This document shows, in pieces, positions 6,774-18,242 of a DNA stretch of 21,008 nt. The notes under the pieces are model-generated. The model had not been told where the DNA came from. It saw only the letters and a list, made by a program, of their open reading frames with translations, and did not search any database. The DNA is taken from assembly GCA_012032575.1 (NCBI GenBank), contig JAAUSP010000061.1, positions 1-21,008 of the forward strand, in the 5' to 3' direction. This DNA comes from Anaerolineales bacterium. GTDB taxonomy: Bacteria; Chloroflexota; Anaerolineae; 4572-78; J111. The position numbers and the translations under genes were made by a program. Within the stretch, counting starts at the first letter, position 1; each line of letters starts with the position of its first letter.

Positions 6774-6813
6774 CGTAAAGCGTAAAACGTAACCCTGCGT
6801 TTTACGCTTTACG
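6774..6813. repeat. Perfect 16-bp stutter hairpin before recR
   Basis: CGTAAAGCGTAAAACG (6774-6789) and its exact reverse complement (6798-6813) with an 8-base loop. Each arm holds two versions of the unit CGTAAA(A)(G/C). No U-tract follows, and the recR start is only 14 bases downstream, so it is more likely an mRNA structure or an intergenic repeat than a terminator. Confidence 0.75.
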
Positions 6814-6827
6814 CAGTACGGTGATTT

Positions 6828-7433
6828 ATGCAAGTAACACCTGCCCCTGTTTTAAAGTTAATTGACGAGTTTTCTCGTCTGCCGGGAGTCGGCCCCAAAA
6901 CAGCCTCGCGGCTGACCTTCTATTTGCTGCGTAACCCGGCTGATCGAGCAGTCGCCCTGGCCGACGCCCTCCGCGAACTCCACGAAAAAGTGCTCTTCTG
7001 CTCCCAATGTTTCAACATTACCGAAACCGACCCCTGCCCTGTGTGCAGCGACGAGCACCGCAGCCAATCCATTATCTGCGTCGTCGAAGAGCCGCTGGAT
7101 GTATTAGCCATCGAGCGGACGCGGGATTATCACGGCTTATATCATGTTCTACACGGCGTCATCGCCCCCGTCGAAGGGATTGGCCCGGAGGATTTGCGCA
7201 TTGCTGAACTGGTCGAACGGGTACGTAGCAAAGGGGACGAGGTGCGTGAAATTATCATTGCCACCAACCCTAACCTGGAAGGTGAAGCCACCTCTATGTA
7301 TATCGCCCGCCAATTTCAAGGCGGGTCCGTAAAAATCACCCGCTTGGCCCGCGGTCTACCCGTCGGCGGCGATTTGGAATATGCCGATGAAATCACTCTG
7401 AGCCGCGCCTTAAGTGGCCGCAGTGAAATGTAA
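6828..7433 (+). CDS. recR: Recombination mediator protein RecR
   Basis: RecR works with RecO (also encoded in this window, at 14898) to load RecA on SSB-coated gaps. The 201-residue length is typical. Visible parts: the N-terminal helix-hairpin-helix (FSRLPGVGPKTASRLTFYLL), the four-Cys zinc finger CSQCFNITETDPCPVC (Cys58, 61, 70, 73), the Toprim domain (SIICVVEEPLDVLAIERT, with HGVIAPVEGIGP) and a C-terminal ITRLARGLPVGGDLEYADE motif. The ATG at 6828 has a weak GGTGA before it, and a perfect hairpin ends just upstream, so start access may be modulated. It is the last gene of the dnaX cluster; the rRNA promoters begin some 50 bases downstream. Confidence 0.96.
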   Translation: MQVTPAPVLKLIDEFSRLPGVGPKTASRLTFYLLRNPADRAVALADALRELHEKVLFCSQCFNITETDPCPVCSDEHRSQSIICVVEEPLDVLAIERTRDYHGLYHVLHGVIAPVEGIGPEDLRIAELVERVRSKGDEVREIIIATNPNLEGEATSMYIARQFQGGSVKITRLARGLPVGGDLEYADEITLSRALSGRSEM

Positions 7434-7481
7434 GCCCGGATTCATAAACCTTAAAAGAGTCAAAATTGGACTGTAAGGGGG

Positions 7482-7510
7482 TTGACAACCCGGTTAAGAT
7501 GTGTTAGTAT
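7482..7510 (+). promoter_or_regulatory. rRNA operon promoter P1
   Basis: A perfect TTGACA (7482-7487), 17 bases, then TAGTAT (7505-7510). It lies about 350 bases before mature 16S rRNA, in the 427-base gene-free region 7434-7860, as expected for a distal rRNA promoter. Confidence 0.7.
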
Positions 7511-7564
7511 AAATCCTGTTGTCGGGCCGATGGCAAAGTCAGCAAACAAATGACTAACTAAAGC

Positions 7565-7593
7565 TTGACAAAGTGTAATGAGTGTGATACACT
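7565..7593 (+). promoter_or_regulatory. rRNA operon promoter P2
   Basis: A perfect TTGACA (7565-7570), 17 bases, then TACACT (7588-7593). The -10 lies in an imperfect palindrome AGTGTGATACACT (7581-7593), and wider arms AGTGTAA (7572-7578) and TTACACT (7599-7605) bracket it. A third TTGACA at 7654-7659, inside TCTGTTGACAACAGA, has no clear -10 and may be P3. Confidence 0.65.
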
Positions 7594-7718
7594 AAACCTT
7601 ACACTCGCTGAGAAAATTGAACTCGTTCACAAGGACTTTTGTGAAAAGTTCTGTTGACAACAGAAAGGAGATGTTGATCTACATAAGTGGTTAGATAACC
7701 GAATGTAGTTTTGCGTCT

Positions 7719-7756
7719 CCACCGGCACTCGCAGTAGGGGGTGTCGGTTTTTATTT
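7719..7756 (+). terminator. Terminator-like hairpin in the rRNA leader
   Basis: ACCGGCAC (7721-7728) pairs with GTGTCGGT (7741-7748) with one G-U, extended inward by T-G and C-G pairs, and is followed by a TTTTTATTT tract (7748-7756). This is a credible intrinsic terminator placed between the promoters and 16S rRNA, so read-through must depend on antitermination or attenuation. Confidence 0.6.
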
Positions 7757-7775
7757 GTCGATTTTCTGAGTGGCA

Positions 7776-7787
7776 GCACCTTAACAA
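7776..7787 (+). promoter_or_regulatory. boxA-like antitermination element before 16S
   Basis: GCACCTTAACAA resembles the boxA consensus (TGCTCTTTAACA) bound by NusB-S10. The core AGCACCTTAA is repeated before 23S rRNA at 9503-9512. Its position just after the leader hairpin fits an antitermination role. Confidence 0.5.
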
Positions 7788-7801
7788 GTAAAGAGTGACA
7801 G
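7780..7801 (+). other. 16S processing stem, 5' strand
   Basis: These 22 bases are complementary to 9469-9490, downstream of 16S, with a single A-C mismatch, and further partial pairing continues inward. The two strands bring the ends of 16S together and form the typical RNase III substrate. Confidence 0.8.
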
Positions 7802-7860
7802 TAAGGGAGCAAGAGAGAGGCTCACGTTAAAGAAGAAACAACGAGAAGTTGTTTTGAAAT

Positions 7861-9361
<1,501 letters not shown>

Positions 9362-9410
9362 CTAGGGAGACCTGGAGTAGGCACAGTAATGTCTCTACTC
9401 CTAATAATCC

Positions 9411-9451
9411 CAAGGTTAATGCCCTAAACAACCATAGGGACCTTGTTTTTT
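9411..9451 (+). terminator. Terminator-like hairpin in the 16S-23S spacer
   Basis: CAAGGT (9411-9416) pairs with ACCTTG (9440-9445) and CCCTA (9422-9426) with TAGGG (9435-9439), with a 5-base bulge on the left strand, followed by six T (9446-9451). The spacer 9362-9560 contains no tRNA gene. A second hairpin (GGAGTAG/CTACTCC, about 9374-9402) precedes this one. Confidence 0.5.
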
Positions 9452-9500
9452 CTCTCTCCCACCCCTTCCTGTCACTCTTTACTCGTTAAGGGTAAATAAG

Positions 9501-9529
9501 GTAGCACCTTAAAAACTGAATAGAACGAG
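9501..9529 (+). other. 23S processing stem, 5' strand, with boxA-like core
   Basis: These 29 bases pair with 12533-12561, behind 23S, with three G-U pairs and one mismatch, forming the long precursor stalk. The 5' strand contains GCACCTTAAAAA (9504-9515), the boxA-like repeat of the element before 16S, so the stalk and the antitermination signal overlap. Confidence 0.8.
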
Positions 9530-9560
9530 TGTAGTTCAATGAAGCAAAGCGAACACGTGT

Positions 9561-12500
<2,940 letters not shown>

Positions 12501-12573
12501 TATCTCAGTGTTTGTTTTGGTTCACGAATGAACTCGTTCTGTTCGGTCTTTAGGGTGCTACACTTAAAGGCGG

Positions 12574-12640
12574 AAGGATGAAGGATGAAGGATGAAAATT
12601 CTTTTTCTTTTCATCCTTCATCCTTCACAATTCATCCTTT
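12574..12640. repeat. 20-bp stutter hairpin between 23S and 5S
   Basis: TGAAGGATGAAGGATGAAAA (12579-12598) and its exact reverse complement (12608-12627) form a perfect 20-bp stem with a 9-base loop. Each arm is a tandem of the heptamer GGATGAA, and one more inverted copy (TTCATCC, 12631-12637) lies outside. It is inside the rRNA precursor and would form a very stable RNA hairpin. Confidence 0.8.
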
Positions 12641-12648
12641 TGAAAAAG

Positions 12649-12786
<138 letters not shown>

Positions 12787-12790
12787 GACC

Positions 12791-12830
12791 TTGCTATGTT
12801 TTCCGCCCTGTGTTACAATAACTATTGTAA
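12791..12830 (+). promoter_or_regulatory. Promoter with palindrome over the -10 box
   Basis: TTGCTA (12791-12796), 17 bases, TACAAT (12814-12819). The -10 lies within a perfect palindrome TTACAATA-AC-TATTGTAA (12813-12830), a likely repressor operator that would block RNA polymerase at the start of the CNNM transporter transcript. Confidence 0.55.
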
Positions 12831-12908
12831 TTAACCTGCTAAAATCCACCATTCTTAAAATCAGCACCTGATTAAAATTGAAATCCTGGGTTGTTTTATA
12901 ACGGAGTT

Positions 12909-14291
12909 ATGTTAGATCCTGCGAGTTTGACACCTGTTATTGCCCTTTTTGTTTTATTGATTATTCATGCCTTCTTCGCGGCTGCTAAGGAAGCGATTGT
13001 TTCGACACGAAAATCGAGACGTTTACAACTTATTGAAGAAGGTGACCCGGCTGCCGAGTTGGTTAATCTCCTGGCCGAAGATGCCACCCGTTTGTTAACC
13101 ACCGAGCAGTTGATCCTCAAATTCATTGGTTTCTTCTTTATCGGCTTTGCCGCTTTTGTTTACACCTTACCCCTGGCTGAAAATTTAGGTATTCATAGTT
13201 TTAATTCAATGATCATTGTGACGGTCGCCGCGGTGATCCTTATCCTCATTTTTGGCGAACTCATTCCCCGTGAAATTGCTCGCACTTACCCGGAGTCAAT
13301 AGCGTTGTGGGCAATTTACCCTTTTAATCTTTTGTCATACGTGGCTGCACCCCTGGCCCGGCTGATTACCAAAATTGGCCGGGGTTTGACTGGCCGGTGG
13401 GATGAAACGGGTGACTATGGTCTGGGTACCATGACCGAAGAGGATTTGCGGACTTATGTGGATGCCGGGGAGGAGGGCGGCTTGCTTAAAGAAGATGAAA
13501 AGGAGATGATTTATTCTATTTTTGACTTAAGCAATACCTCGGCCCGCGAGATTATGGTGCCGCGGATTGATGTGGCGGCAGTTGAGGCGGATATGCCGGT
13601 GAGTGAGGCGCTTGACCTTATTCTGGAGGCGGGTCATTCACGGGTTCCGGTTTATGATGATAATATTGATAACATTATTGGAATTCTGTATGCCAAAGAT
13701 TTGTTAGTCCACTGGCGAAACGGCGGCGAACCGCGCCCGGTGCGAGGTTTGGAGCGCGAAGTTTATTATGTGCCCGAAACCAAGCCGGTAAGCGACCTGC
13801 TGCGTGAGCTACAATCTAAAAAAGTACATATTGCGATTGTTGTTGACGAATATGGCGGCACCGCCGGTCTGGTCACGATTGAGGATATTTTGGAAGAGAT
13901 TGTCGGTGAGATTCAGGATGAGTATGATCCCGAAGAGTTTTATATGGACCGAATTTCCGACGATGAGTATATCTTTAGTGCCCGGATGGATTTGGATGAT
14001 ATCAACGACCTCATGGGGGTAGAGTTACCGACAGATGAGAGCGATACTTTGGGCGGGTTAGTTTATTCCATCCTGGGCCGAGTGCCCGCTGTGGGTGACT
14101 CTGTGGATGTGGCCGACTTACATTTAACCGTACTGGTCGTCGAAGGCCGCCGAATTGTAAAGGTGAAAGCACAACGGATTGAACAGGAAGAGGAAAACGG
14201 TAAACAGAGCAGCAAAGAGAAGAGTGAGGCGGTAGCGCCGAAAAAATCATCCCCGTTTGTAAACAATCCTCGCAATGTCACTTCGCCGTAA
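12909..14291 (+). CDS. CNNM/CBS-domain (HlyC/CorC family) transporter
   Basis: An inner-membrane protein of the CNNM/CorC family, linked to Mg2+/Co2+ transport. Of 460 residues, about 1-190 form the CNNM (DUF21) domain with hydrophobic segments at about 8-28, 67-90, 100-120 and 130-155, the [16 protein letters not shown] start and the [11 protein letters not shown] motif (usually GExxPK, Arg for Lys here). The cytoplasmic part has a CBS pair (about 210-335: [20 protein letters not shown], then [20 protein letters not shown]) and a CorC/HlyC C-terminal domain (about 350-430), ending in a Lys/Glu-rich tail. The ATG at 12909 starts the normal N-terminus; GGAG is only two bases before it, so initiation may be weak. 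The promoter carries a palindromic operator. Confidence 0.92.
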   Translation: MLDPASLTPVIALFVLLIIHAFFAAAKEAIVSTRKSRRLQLIEEGDPAAELVNLLAEDATRLLTTEQLILKFIGFFFIGFAAFVYTLPLAENLGIHSFNSMIIVTVAAVILILIFGELIPREIARTYPESIALWAIYPFNLLSYVAAPLARLITKIGRGLTGRWDETGDYGLGTMTEEDLRTYVDAGEEGGLLKEDEKEMIYSIFDLSNTSAREIMVPRIDVAAVEADMPVSEALDLILEAGHSRVPVYDDNIDNIIGILYAKDLLVHWRNGGEPRPVRGLEREVYYVPETKPVSDLLRELQSKKVHIAIVVDEYGGTAGLVTIEDILEEIVGEIQDEYDPEEFYMDRISDDEYIFSARMDLDDINDLMGVELPTDESDTLGGLVYSILGRVPAVGDSVDVADLHLTVLVVEGRRIVKVKAQRIEQEEENGKQSSKEKSEAVAPKKSSPFVNNPRNVTSP

Positions 14292-14339
14292 ACAAATTAC
14301 CCATTTCCCAAATTTTCTAATCACTTCCTTGCTATTTAA

Positions 14340-14756
14340 ATGAAAATCATGAACAACTTACAAAAAGCGCCTCAATGGGACGACCTGCTCAAATTGGCGA
14401 TTGAAGCCAGGGAAAATTCGTACTCGCCTTACTCGCATTACAAAGTTGGGGCAGCCCTCTTGACCATGAGCGGTAAAATTTTTACCGGCTGCAATATTGA
14501 AAATGCTGCTTACACCCCCTCAAATTGTGCCGAGCGCACCGCTATTTTCAAAGCTGTTTCCGAAGGGGAACGAAATTTTGCCGCCATTGCCGTTGCTACC
14601 AGCAATGGCGTAGCCCCGTGCGGCGTTTGTCGCCAGGTGATCCGCGAGTTTGCTCCAAATTTGACCCTCATTTTGGGAGATATTGAGGGCAATTATCGAG
14701 TAGTCAGCCTGACCGATTTGCTGCCTGACAGCTTCGGGCCGGAAAACCTGGCCTGA
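14340..14756 (+). CDS. cdd: Cytidine deaminase
   Basis: Hydrolytic deamination of cytidine and deoxycytidine to uridine forms in pyrimidine salvage. The 138-residue product has the substrate motif YSPYSHYKVGAAL, the catalytic TGCNIENAAYTPSNCAERTA with zinc ligand Cys63 and proton-shuttle Glu65, and the second zinc motif PCGVCRQV (Cys94, Cys97), as in the tetrameric, all-Cys class. The start may be 14340 or the ATG at 14349; neither has a clear Shine-Dalgarno site. The C-terminal tail is typical (LTDLLPDSFGPENL). It lies 48 bases after the CNNM gene and may be co-transcribed. Confidence 0.95.
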   Translation: MKIMNNLQKAPQWDDLLKLAIEARENSYSPYSHYKVGAALLTMSGKIFTGCNIENAAYTPSNCAERTAIFKAVSEGERNFAAIAVATSNGVAPCGVCRQVIREFAPNLTLILGDIEGNYRVVSLTDLLPDSFGPENLA

Positions 14757-14860
14757 ACAGTTGACGGTTACTTTATCCTCGTCCGCTATCCAATCCAAAT
14801 GACGCCAGACTTCGCAGCCTACAGGTTTTGGGGCCGCTTTGACTGGGGATTGTTATAACC

Positions 14861-14889
14861 TTGCTCTTCCCCTTTCCCAAGAGTATAAT
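14861..14889 (+). promoter_or_regulatory. Promoter giving a probably leaderless recO mRNA
   Basis: TTGCTC (14861-14866), 17 bases, then a perfect TATAAT (14884-14889). The recO ATG follows only eight bases after the -10 (14898), so the predicted transcription start (about 14896-14898) lies at or within two bases of the start codon. No Shine-Dalgarno sequence is present, which agrees. Confidence 0.6.
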
Positions 14890-14897
14890 TCCCCGCT

Positions 14898-15674
14898 ATG
14901 AGTAACGAGCGTTTGTATCGAACCGATACGATTATTCTGCGCCGGGCCGATTTTGGCGAGGCTGACCGGCTGCTGACCGTTTTTACGCCGGAGCGAGGCA
15001 AGCTGCGCCTGCTGGCCAAAGGCGTCCGCAAAACGACCAGCCGCAAGGCCGGGCATGTCGAGCTGTTTATGCTGACCGATATGCTGGTGGCGCAGGGCCG
15101 CACCTGGGATATTATTTCCCAGGCCGAAATTGTCGAACCTTACCGGGATTTGCGCGAAGACCTGGATAAAACCAGCCAGGCTTATTACCTGGCCGAATTG
15201 ATTGACCGCTTCACCGAAGAGCACGACCCCAATGCGCCCCTGTTTCAACTGCTGACGCTGACCCTGGCTCACCTGAGCCATTCGGACGACCCTTTCCTGG
15301 CCCTGCGCTACTTTGAGCTGCATTTGCTCAGTCTGACCGGTTTTCAGCCACAGCTCCATTTTTGCGTGACCTGCGGTGAGGCATTGGAGCCGGTTACCAA
15401 TTTTTTCCATTTTGTAGATGGCGGCGCGCTGTGTCCCCGGCACGGCGAAGCTCGCCCCAACGCCGAGCCGCTGCCGCTGCCGGTGCTCAAAGTGCTGCGT
15501 TACATGCAAACTGAGCCGTGGGAAAAGGCAGCCAGGCTGCAAATCAGCCCGGCCACCCGGCAGCAGGTCGAAACGCTGCTGTTCAGTTATATCACTTTTC
15601 TGCTGGAACGCCGTTTGAAGAGTGTTGAATTTTTGCGGCAGTTGAAGCGAGAGGGCGTGAAACGCGATGGGTAG
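14898..15674 (+). CDS. recO: DNA repair protein RecO
   Basis: RecO anneals SSB-bound single strands and, with RecR (encoded at 6828), loads RecA. The 258-residue product has the N-terminal OB fold (TDTIILRRADFGEADRLLTV, then GKLRLLAKGVRKTTSRKAG), a helical domain with QAYYLAELIDRFTEE and a zinc-binding site CVTCG...LCPRH (Cys156, Cys159, Cys179, His182). Length is typical. The start has no Shine-Dalgarno site but lies just behind a TATAAT box. It lies 140 bases after cdd, and the accessory cassette begins 43 bases after its stop. Confidence 0.94.
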   Translation: MSNERLYRTDTIILRRADFGEADRLLTVFTPERGKLRLLAKGVRKTTSRKAGHVELFMLTDMLVAQGRTWDIISQAEIVEPYRDLREDLDKTSQAYYLAELIDRFTEEHDPNAPLFQLLTLTLAHLSHSDDPFLALRYFELHLLSLTGFQPQLHFCVTCGEALEPVTNFFHFVDGGALCPRHGEARPNAEPLPLPVLKVLRYMQTEPWEKAARLQISPATRQQVETLLFSYITFLLERRLKSVEFLRQLKREGVKRDG

Positions 15675-15717
15675 CGTGTCACGTTTCAAGTTCCACGTGT
15701 CAAGTTAGGAGGGCTGG

Positions 15718-16296
15718 ATGGTTGCCAATCCGCAGAAATATTATAGCCCCGAAGAATATTTGGCCCTGGAAGAAACGGCGGAGTATCGCAGCGAATATTA
15801 TCGCGGCGAAATTTTTGCCATGGCGGGCGGGTCGGTCAACCATAACCGGATTGCCAGGAATTTGATTGTTGCCCTGGAGACAGCTCTGGCAGGAAAATCC
15901 TGTGAAGCTTTTATCACCGATATGCGCCTCTATATCAAGAAAAGTAGTTTATACACCTATCCCGATGTGATGGTAGTCTGCGGTCGGATTGCGTATATTA
16001 AAGGTCGGACTGATACGCTGACCAACCCGGTGGTGATTATCGAGGTTCTGTCGGATTCGACCCAGGCTTACGACCGGGGGGCAAAGTTTGAGCTTTACCG
16101 GGCCATTGAGAGCCTGCAAGATTATGTGCTGGTAGACCAGGCCCGCGTTCACGTAGAGTATTTTCATAAGCTGGAGGATGGCCGCTGGCTGCTGACTGAG
16201 TTTAATGACTCGGAAGCGGTGCTGCGGCTGGAGGCGGTGAATGTGGAGATACCGTTGAGCCGGGTCTACCAACGAGTAGAGTGGGAGGCTGAGTGA
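15718..16296 (+). CDS. Uma2 family endonuclease (DUF820)
   Basis: A 192-residue PD-(D/E)XK-type protein of the Uma2 family, common in large copy number in Cyanobacteria and Chloroflexota. Family landmarks: YYSPEEYLALEETAEYRSEY, YYRGEIFAMAGGSVNHNRIA, YPDVMVVCG with Asp83, PVVIIEVLSDSTQAYDRGAK with Glu109, then KFELYRAIESLQDYVLVDQ. The start is firm: AGGAGG lies five bases before the ATG. Its stop overlaps the start of the next small gene by one base (TGATG), so it heads a coupled string of small genes ending with the PIN toxin. Uma2 proteins are presumed nucleases; their biological role is not settled. Confidence 0.92.
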   Translation: MVANPQKYYSPEEYLALEETAEYRSEYYRGEIFAMAGGSVNHNRIARNLIVALETALAGKSCEAFITDMRLYIKKSSLYTYPDVMVVCGRIAYIKGRTDTLTNPVVIIEVLSDSTQAYDRGAKFELYRAIESLQDYVLVDQARVHVEYFHKLEDGRWLLTEFNDSEAVLRLEAVNVEIPLSRVYQRVEWEAE

Positions 16297-16565
16297 TGAG
16301 CGAGAATTTATTGCAAGCTATTCGTCTTTTGGAACAGCGAGCGCAATACCTGGAAAAAGAGGCGGCCTTATTGCGCCAGGAGTTAGCCCAGGTGGTTGAT
16401 GAGTTAGCTGCCGCTTCGCCGGTGGTGGCTCGCTATGTGATTGAGGGCGAAACGTATGAGATCACGCAAGCCGAGGTGGAGGTGGTTCGGGCGCGTTTAG
16501 TGAAGCCTCATTCCGAAGAAGCCTTACACGAGTTGGTTTTGGTAAAAAAATGGCAGAACAACTAA
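16296..16565 (+). CDS. Small coiled-coil protein, possible N-terminal part of antitoxin
   Basis: An 89-residue product with a helical, coiled-coil-like N-terminus (IRLLEQRAQYLEKEAALLRQ, 8-27) followed by a compact part (VVARYVIEGETYEITQAEVE) that resembles antitoxin or small regulator folds. The ATG at 16296 overlaps the Uma2 stop by one base and has GGAGG seven bases upstream. The frame ends shortly after an A7 run (16544-16550), phased as A AAA AAA; a -1 slip there would join it to the 45-residue frame ending at 16687, producing a 130-residue protein ending in VEAIRTSALADGTAIEIEAE. I favour the fused product, by real slippage or an indel in the sequence. Confidence 0.65.
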   Translation: MSENLLQAIRLLEQRAQYLEKEAALLRQELAQVVDELAAASPVVARYVIEGETYEITQAEVEVVRARLVKPHSEEALHELVLVKKWQNN

Positions 16566-16687
16566 AAAAGCTCTCGCCTGAAGAACAAAACCGGCGTTTT
16601 TTCAAAACCGTTGAGGCTATTCGAACATCCGCCTTAGCTGATGGCACGGCAATTGAGATTGAAGCCGAGGCCATAGGTGATGATTAA
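16550..16687 (+). CDS. 45-residue antitoxin-like frame before PIN toxin
   Basis: Reads M-AEQLKKLSPEEQNRRFF-KTVEAIRTSALADGTAIE-IEAEAIGDD. The acidic tail and the ADGTAIEIE pattern resemble C-termini of antitoxins that sit directly before PIN genes, where this region would fill the toxin's active site. It overlaps the previous frame by 16 bases and the PIN start by eight, and its ATG uses the last A of the A7 run. It lacks its own Shine-Dalgarno site, so it is either translationally coupled or reached by -1 slippage from the frame before. Confidence 0.55.
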   Translation: MAEQLKKLSPEEQNRRFFKTVEAIRTSALADGTAIEIEAEAIGDD

Positions 16688-17132
16688 AACCGCCTCTCTT
16701 CGTGCTGTCTTCGATACCAATGTTATCATTGCTGCCTTGAAAAGTAAAAACCCTCATAGTCCTAATGCGGAACTGTTAACCCGGTGGCGCGAGAGAGAGT
16801 TTAGCCTTCTTTATGCCGATGATCTTTTGTTAGAATATCGGGAGAAATTTATTACCCGGAACATAGAGTTTGCTCTACAAATTTCTTTTCTGGCCAATCT
16901 GGATGCACTGGGTGAACGCATTGAACTCTCACCCCACCAAATTCAACCCCGCGTTCCTGCCGACCCTGACGATGATGTGGTGATAGCCTGCGCTCTTGCC
17001 GGGCAAGCCACCCATTTGGTAACATACGATCCGCATTTGCTCAATTTAGGGGAGCGGTATGAGGGAATTGCTCTTGTGGATGGGCTGCGGTTTTTGTATG
17101 CGGTGCGAGGGGATACTCTTTTTAAGGAGTAA
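16680..17132 (+). CDS. PIN-domain toxin (putative toxin-antitoxin toxin component, COG1569-like)
   Basis: A 150-residue PIN-fold ribonuclease. The acidic metal site is visible: Asp12 in AVFDTNVIIAAL, Glu52 in DLLLEYREKF, the DPDDDVVIACAL cluster (Asp96-99) and Asp117 in LVTYDPHLLNL. These metal-binding residues appear intact. ATG at 16680 is chosen with GAGG upstream; a GTG one codon earlier is also possible. It overlaps the antitoxin-like frame by eight bases, the usual type II toxin-antitoxin layout. The NERD-FHA gene starts only three bases after its stop region, with its own AAGGAG, so the module is continuous with the next genes. Confidence 0.88.
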   Translation: MIKTASLRAVFDTNVIIAALKSKNPHSPNAELLTRWREREFSLLYADDLLLEYREKFITRNIEFALQISFLANLDALGERIELSPHQIQPRVPADPDDDVVIACALAGQATHLVTYDPHLLNLGERYEGIALVDGLRFLYAVRGDTLFKE

Positions 17133-17135
17133 ACG

Positions 17136-18200
17136 ATGCCGGTTAAATATTTTGTCGGCCAGGATTCACGGGGGCAAGCGCAGGTTCCTGAGTACAGCCA
17201 TGAAACAGTGGCCGTTATTGAGATTATCAAGCGGGTTTATGAAAAGTTTAACCACGAAACACATCTGTATACCTTGATTGCTAATCTGAACAAGCAGAAC
17301 GCCTATGCCGATTTGGTGATTATCACTGAGCGAGGATTAGGTGTAATTGAACTTAAAGGCTACACCGGCTTAATTTCTCAAAAAGGGCCGGTCTGGTACG
17401 CAGGGGCAAAGGTAATTGAAGCTGGTTCAAAAAGTACACCAGCCCGAAACCCTCACGAACAAGTTCAAGCATACACCGGTACTATCCGGGATAAGTTGAT
17501 GGATTACCCGCTTCGATCTGACCCGTGGTTGCCCGGACGAAAGGCTGATTGGGAAGCATTCAAGTATAATACTGCGGTATGCTTTACCGCCCCCAAAGCT
17601 AATTTTGAAATCTTCCGGCAGCAGTACCCCGCAGGCAAAGCACGAAAGACGTGGGAGAATTTTAGAATATTGAAACCGGCTGAAATCCCGGATTGGGTAG
17701 CCGGGTTGCGCTTTGAGGCTAAACAAGATCGGCCTCCTTATTCCCCTTATTACCTTAGCCCCAAGCAGATTTGGCGGATTGTAACCGAATTATTAGGCGC
17801 AAGCGAGTGGACAGAGATTGTCGAGTTAATGCCAACTGGCCAACCATATGCCTACCTGTTTGTCAAGTCGGATAACTCAGTTTTTGGCCTGACCGCCGAT
17901 GAAGTGATTATTGGCCGTGACCCGGCGGTTTGCCAGGTAACTTTGCCCAAGCCTCCCTTTGAGCGGGTCAGCCGGAAACACGCCAAACTTAATCGCCACC
18001 TGGACGGCGTTTATCTTGAAGACCTGGGCAGCACTAATCACACCTATCTTGATGGAAAACTCATTGAAAAGCCAATTCGTCTGCACCCCGGCCAAACAAT
18101 TACATTGGGTGGTTCAGTTCCAAGTGATAAAGTTTGTTCCCTTGAATTTTCCTTTGAGCCGACGGTTCCCTCGGTGACAGCGTTGAATACGCAGTTCTGA
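17136..18200 (+). CDS. NERD nuclease-related domain fused to FHA domain
   Basis: A 354-residue fusion. Residues about 18-150 are a NERD domain: ANLNKQNAYADLVIITERG followed by GVIELKGYTG, giving the PD-(D/E)XK-like set Asp59, Glu72, Lys74. Residues about 235-340 are an FHA domain with all phosphothreonine-binding landmarks: Gly260-Arg261 (VIIGRDP), Ser279-Arg-Lys-His282 (VSRKHAKL) and EDLGSTNHTYLDG with Asn301. The start is firm (AAGGAG, six bases upstream). The next gene is a Hanks-type kinase 42 bases downstream, so the FHA domain probably reads phosphothreonine made by that kinase and places the nuclease-like domain. No membrane segment. NERD-kinase combinations are known from PglW of Pgl/BREX-type defence. 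Confidence 0.88.
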   Translation: MPVKYFVGQDSRGQAQVPEYSHETVAVIEIIKRVYEKFNHETHLYTLIANLNKQNAYADLVIITERGLGVIELKGYTGLISQKGPVWYAGAKVIEAGSKSTPARNPHEQVQAYTGTIRDKLMDYPLRSDPWLPGRKADWEAFKYNTAVCFTAPKANFEIFRQQYPAGKARKTWENFRILKPAEIPDWVAGLRFEAKQDRPPYSPYYLSPKQIWRIVTELLGASEWTEIVELMPTGQPYAYLFVKSDNSVFGLTADEVIIGRDPAVCQVTLPKPPFERVSRKHAKLNRHLDGVYLEDLGSTNHTYLDGKLIEKPIRLHPGQTITLGGSVPSDKVCSLEFSFEPTVPSVTALNTQF

Positions 18201-18242
18201 ATAGAGCAGGCATGTCAGTCTTCAACGGGTTAATAGTAAACT

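Noticed and set aside
9362..9560. tRNA-Ile or tRNA-Ala in the 16S-23S spacer
   Set aside because: No cloverleaf, no TTCGA-type T-arm and no anticodon arm were found; the spacer holds hairpins and processing stems only.
14853..15689. Long minus-strand frame opposite recO
   Set aside because: Low-complexity Gln/Arg-rich translation of the complement; recO has the conserved motifs.
15676..15717. Tandem ACGTGTCAAGTT-like units as a CRISPR or attachment site
   Set aside because: Only two or three imperfect short units without spacers; it fits the stutter-repeat style seen elsewhere in the window.
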